Origin: SCTD01 sp038256525
GTDB lineage: Bacteria > Actinomycetota > Actinomycetes > Mycobacteriales > SCTD01
DNA length: 7,636 bases
Reading direction: 5' to 3'
Assembly: GCA_038256525.1 (NCBI GenBank)
Contig: JBBSKF010000158.1
Span: forward strand, 1-7,636
Made by a program: the position numbers and the translations under genes. Shown one piece after another: positions 6,527 through 7,636 of the stretch (its first letter is position 1; every line of letters starts with the position of its first letter). A model generated the notes under the pieces. That model did no database searches. It was not told where the DNA came from and saw only the letters and a program-made list of their open reading frames with translations.

Positions 6527-6557
6527 AGTCAAGTCCTGGCCCTTGGGTACAGGTCAA
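6527..6557 (-). promoter_or_regulatory. merR promoter with 19-bp spacer and operator dyad; leaderless start
   Basis: On the minus strand TTGACC (6557-6552) and a -10-like TTGACT (6532-6527) are separated by 19 bp. The spacer region holds the dyad CCTGGCCCTTGGGTACAGG (written on the plus strand, 6535-6553), with outer CCTG/CAGG half-sites fully symmetric. This is the arrangement by which MerR proteins control promoters, so autoregulation is likely. The GTG at 6520 begins 6 nt after the -10, so transcription should start at or next to the start codon, giving a leaderless mRNA. No Shine-Dalgarno is visible, in agreement. Confidence 0.6.
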
Positions 6558-6583
6558 GCCGCGACGGCGCAGCGGGCATGGCG

Positions 6584-6647
6584 GACCCCGAGCCACTTCC
6601 TGTCCGGGTGGACAGGGCCGGCTGGACACGGCCGGCGGCTCGGGGTC
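6584..6647. repeat. Branched inverted repeat (predicted three-way junction)
   Basis: Three perfectly paired stems nest with almost no unpaired bases. P1 pairs GACCCCGAGCC (6584-6594) with GGCTCGGGGTC (6637-6647), 11 bp. P2 pairs CCTGTCC (6599-6605) with GGACAGG (6610-6616) around GGGT. P3 pairs GCCGGC (6617-6622) with GCCGGC (6631-6636) around an 8-nt loop. Only the four bases 6595-6598 are unpaired at the junction. No T-run follows on either strand, so it is not a standard terminator. It may be a structured RNA, a REP-like element or a factor-binding cruciform. Confidence 0.7.
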
Positions 6648-6822
6648 GGGTGCCTGTGCGGGATTCGCCGTACGCCGACCAAGGCGCGCGGTGAGAACCG
6701 ACGTGCAGTCCTTGAACGGCGTCCTAGCGGACAGCCACCTCACTTGTCCGAGTAATATTCAAGCGTCGGACCACCTCCTCTCCAGTGTGTGCAGAAGCGT
6801 AAGTCGCGCAGTCGCCTTTGTC

Positions 6823-6845
6823 ACCCGCCATTTCCGTACGCGGGT
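6823..6845 (-). terminator. Weak hairpin after the Pro-rich gene, possible terminator
   Basis: ACCCGC (6823-6828) pairs with GCGGGT (6840-6845) around an 11-nt loop, beginning 5 nt after the stop of the leftward gene. There is no U-tract, so it would be at best the I-shaped type often proposed in actinobacteria. Confidence 0.25.
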
Positions 6846-6850
6846 CGCGC

Positions 6851-7309
6851 TTACAACGGCGGACTCTCACCGGGGGCGGGTGTCGCCGGCGACGCGATCG
6901 GGGCCGGGCTCGGGCTTGGCGGCGCTGGGGCGACCGTCAGCACGCCGACCGGCGCGGGGCTCGACGTCGCCGCCGGTGGGGGTGCGGGCGCCGGTCGTCC
7001 GGCGGTGGTCCGCACCGGAGCCGGCGCGGCGGTCGTTCGTCTCGGTGTGGGCGAGGCCAGCCGGCTCGGGGTCTTGACGGTGATCGCCGGTGGGGGCAGC
7101 GGGGTGGGTGCGGACTCCGGCGTCGGGGTGGGCGAGGGGGTAACGATCAGCACCGCCGCGGCCGGGGTTCGGCTCGGCGCCGGGGACGGCGAGCTGACCA
7201 GGACGGCCGCCTGCGGCGCCGCCGGAGGACGCATCGCGGCGACCGTCAGCGCCAGGACCAGGACGGCGAGTGCGGCGAGGCCGGCGTCGGCGACTCGGCT
7301 GCTGTCCAC
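6851..7309 (-). CDS. Hypothetical membrane-anchored Pro/Ala/Ser/Thr-rich protein
   Basis: 152 residues from GTG 7309; the ribosome-binding site is weak. A short N-terminus with one Arg precedes a hydrophobic segment (about residues 9-26, rich in Ala/Leu/Val), followed by Met-Arg and a low-complexity exported-looking region. No AxA site is obvious, so it may stay as a signal anchor. The rest is Pro/Ala/Ser/Thr-rich with short Val/Leu islands that recur about four times as A-V-L-V, A-V-L-I-V, A-I-T-V and V-G-V-L-T-V, each followed by Pro-Ser/Thr pairs: an imperfect degenerate repeat of a wall-spanning or glycosylated type. No enzymatic motif or cysteine is present. The opposite strand is also open here but reads as a Gly/Ala-rich mirror; the membrane segment at the right end favours this strand. 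Function unknown. Confidence 0.55.
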   Translation of the reverse strand: MDSSRVADAGLAALAVLVLALTVAAMRPPAAPQAAVLVSSPSPAPSRTPAAAVLIVTPSPTPTPESAPTPLPPPAITVKTPSRLASPTPRRTTAAPAPVRTTAGRPAPAPPPAATSSPAPVGVLTVAPAPPSPSPAPIASPATPAPGESPPL

Positions 7310-7489
7310 CTACTCACGGTAACCGTCGGACGGGTGCTGGGTCCTGCTGTCGGGGGGGCCGATCGCATCCCGAACGCCTGCTGGGGCCGAGGGCGCTGTC
7401 CACAGATTTGGCCACGCCTCTTGCGGATGCGGCCGGTGTGTGTATGGCGAAACACGCTGATGGGCGGCAGATTTCGTTGCCTGGAGGGC

Positions 7490-7517
7490 TTGACGTCCGG
7501 GCCGATCCTGGTACTCT
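7490..7517 (+). promoter_or_regulatory. Promoter of the right-edge gene
   Basis: TTGACG (7490-7495) and TACTCT (7512-7517) are separated by 16 bp and resemble vegetative -35 and -10 elements. Transcription would start near 7524, inside the SOS-like box. Confidence 0.55.
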
Positions 7518-7532
7518 CGAACACACGAGCGA
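7517..7532 (+). promoter_or_regulatory. lexA box: Degenerate LexA (SOS) box
   Basis: TCGAACACACGAGCGA matches the actinobacterial LexA consensus TCGAAC-N4-GTTCGA perfectly in the left half and at 4 of 6 bases in the right half. It overlaps the -10 and the predicted start site, where a repressor would act. SOS boxes are known in front of 13E12-repeat (DUF222) genes in mycobacteria, which fits the downstream gene. The decayed right half may weaken LexA control. Confidence 0.45.
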
Positions 7533-7534
7533 AG

Positions 7535-7636
7535 GTGCTGGGCGGGAAGGCGGTGGGTCGGGTGGCGGTGATCGTGGACTTCCCGCGGCCGGCTGCTGTG
7601 CCGTTGTCCGGTCCGGCTCAGCTGGTGGTCGATGCG
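7535..7636 (+). CDS. N-terminus of a probable DUF222/13E12-type protein (partial, runs off right edge)
   Basis: The frame is open from upstream of 7535 to the right edge. Its visible part reads V-A-V-I-V-D-F-P-R-P then a Pro/Leu-rich stretch and Q-L-V-V-D-A, resembling the region ahead of the DUF222 domain in actinobacterial 13E12/HNH proteins. This identification rests on a short stretch and on the SOS-type promoter. The start is uncertain: GTG 7535 is the first in frame after the promoter, GTG 7553 and GTG 7562 are alternatives, and GGGAAGG (7544-7550) would best serve 7562. DUF222 proteins often carry a C-terminal HNH nuclease, which would lie outside this window. Confidence 0.4.
   Translation, partial: MLGGKAVGRVAVIVDFPRPAAVPLSGPAQLVVDA

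Larger units (their letters stand above)
6558..6850. other. Intergenic region without a gene
   Basis: Between the merR promoter and the end of the leftward Pro-rich gene I see no convincing coding sequence; the open frames here have no ribosome-binding site or recognisable protein. It holds the branched inverted repeat at 6584-6647, a looser inverted repeat GTCCGA/TCGGAC (6746-6751 and 6766-6771) around an unusually AT-rich core containing TAATAT (6753-6758), and a hairpin at 6823-6845. The AT-rich core could be a -10 element, but no -35 is evident at the right distance. Confidence 0.6.

Noticed and set aside
6753..6758. TAATAT as a plus-strand -10 element
   Set aside because: No -35-like hexamer at 16-19 bp upstream and no convincing gene downstream on that strand.
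6789..7322. Plus-strand Gly/Ala-rich open frame opposite the Pro-rich gene
   Set aside because: Mirror image of a Pro/Ala-rich coding region. The minus strand has a plausible membrane segment next to its start; the plus frame has none.
7316..7326. Palindrome ACGGTAACCGT just before the Pro-rich gene start
   Set aside because: Five-base arms around one base are expected several times by chance in a window of this length.
7396..7404. CTGTCCACA as a DnaA box
   Set aside because: A single imperfect match without a cluster or AT-rich region does not support an origin.
7246..7524. Minus-strand open frame starting inside the SOS-like box
   Set aside because: The start arises from the symmetry of the LexA half-site. 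The frame overlaps the Pro-rich gene and has no domain or ribosome-binding site.

Overview
The window comes from a high-GC actinobacterium. Third codon positions are almost all G or C, GTG starts are common, and one gene appears to use a leaderless start. The right edge carries a LexA/SOS-type box in front of what looks like a DUF222/13E12-type gene, a combination typical of Actinomycetota. I would not name a genus.

Layout. Positions 1-114 (minus) hold the first 38 codons of a cysteine-rich protein that runs off the left edge. It is transcribed leftward from a promoter with the 19-bp spacer and central dyad typical of MerR-family control. Positions 115-320 are the divergent regulatory region, which also contains a second strong dyad (234-252). 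Positions 321-6064 (plus) are one tightly packed operon: a solute-binding protein of the peptide/nickel family with a C-terminal membrane anchor, a DppB-like permease, a DppC-like permease fused to its ATPase, a second ATPase, and a small DsrE-like protein. The first four junctions are 2-nt gaps or 4-nt overlaps.

The most interesting item is the last gene of the operon. A conventional call would stop it at TGA 5933-5935 (80 residues). The same frame stays open for 42 more well-used codons to TGA 6062-6064, and the TGA falls at the first position of a would-be CxxC motif (U-P-G-C). A hairpin with SECIS-like geometry follows immediately. I read this as a 123-residue DsrE-family selenoprotein (Sec81, Cys84). 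Its tail overlaps the end of a convergent merR gene by 24 bp.

Positions 6041-6520 (minus) encode a MerR regulator with a ZntR-like metal-site cysteine and a Cys-rich tail. Its own promoter also has a 19-bp spacer with a central dyad. Positions 6558-6850 hold no gene but contain a near-perfect three-way-junction inverted repeat (6584-6647). Positions 6851-7309 (minus) encode a probable membrane-anchored Pro/Ala/Ser/Thr-rich protein. Positions 7490-7636 carry a promoter, a degenerate SOS box and the start of a probable DUF222/HNH-type gene.

Inferred logic: an importer and a thiol/selenol redox or sulfur/selenium-relay protein are co-transcribed and flanked by a metal-type MerR regulator and a Cys-rich protein under a MerR-type promoter. 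This suggests a metal-, metalloid- or chalcogen-responsive uptake and handling cassette. The transported substrate cannot be read from the sequence.
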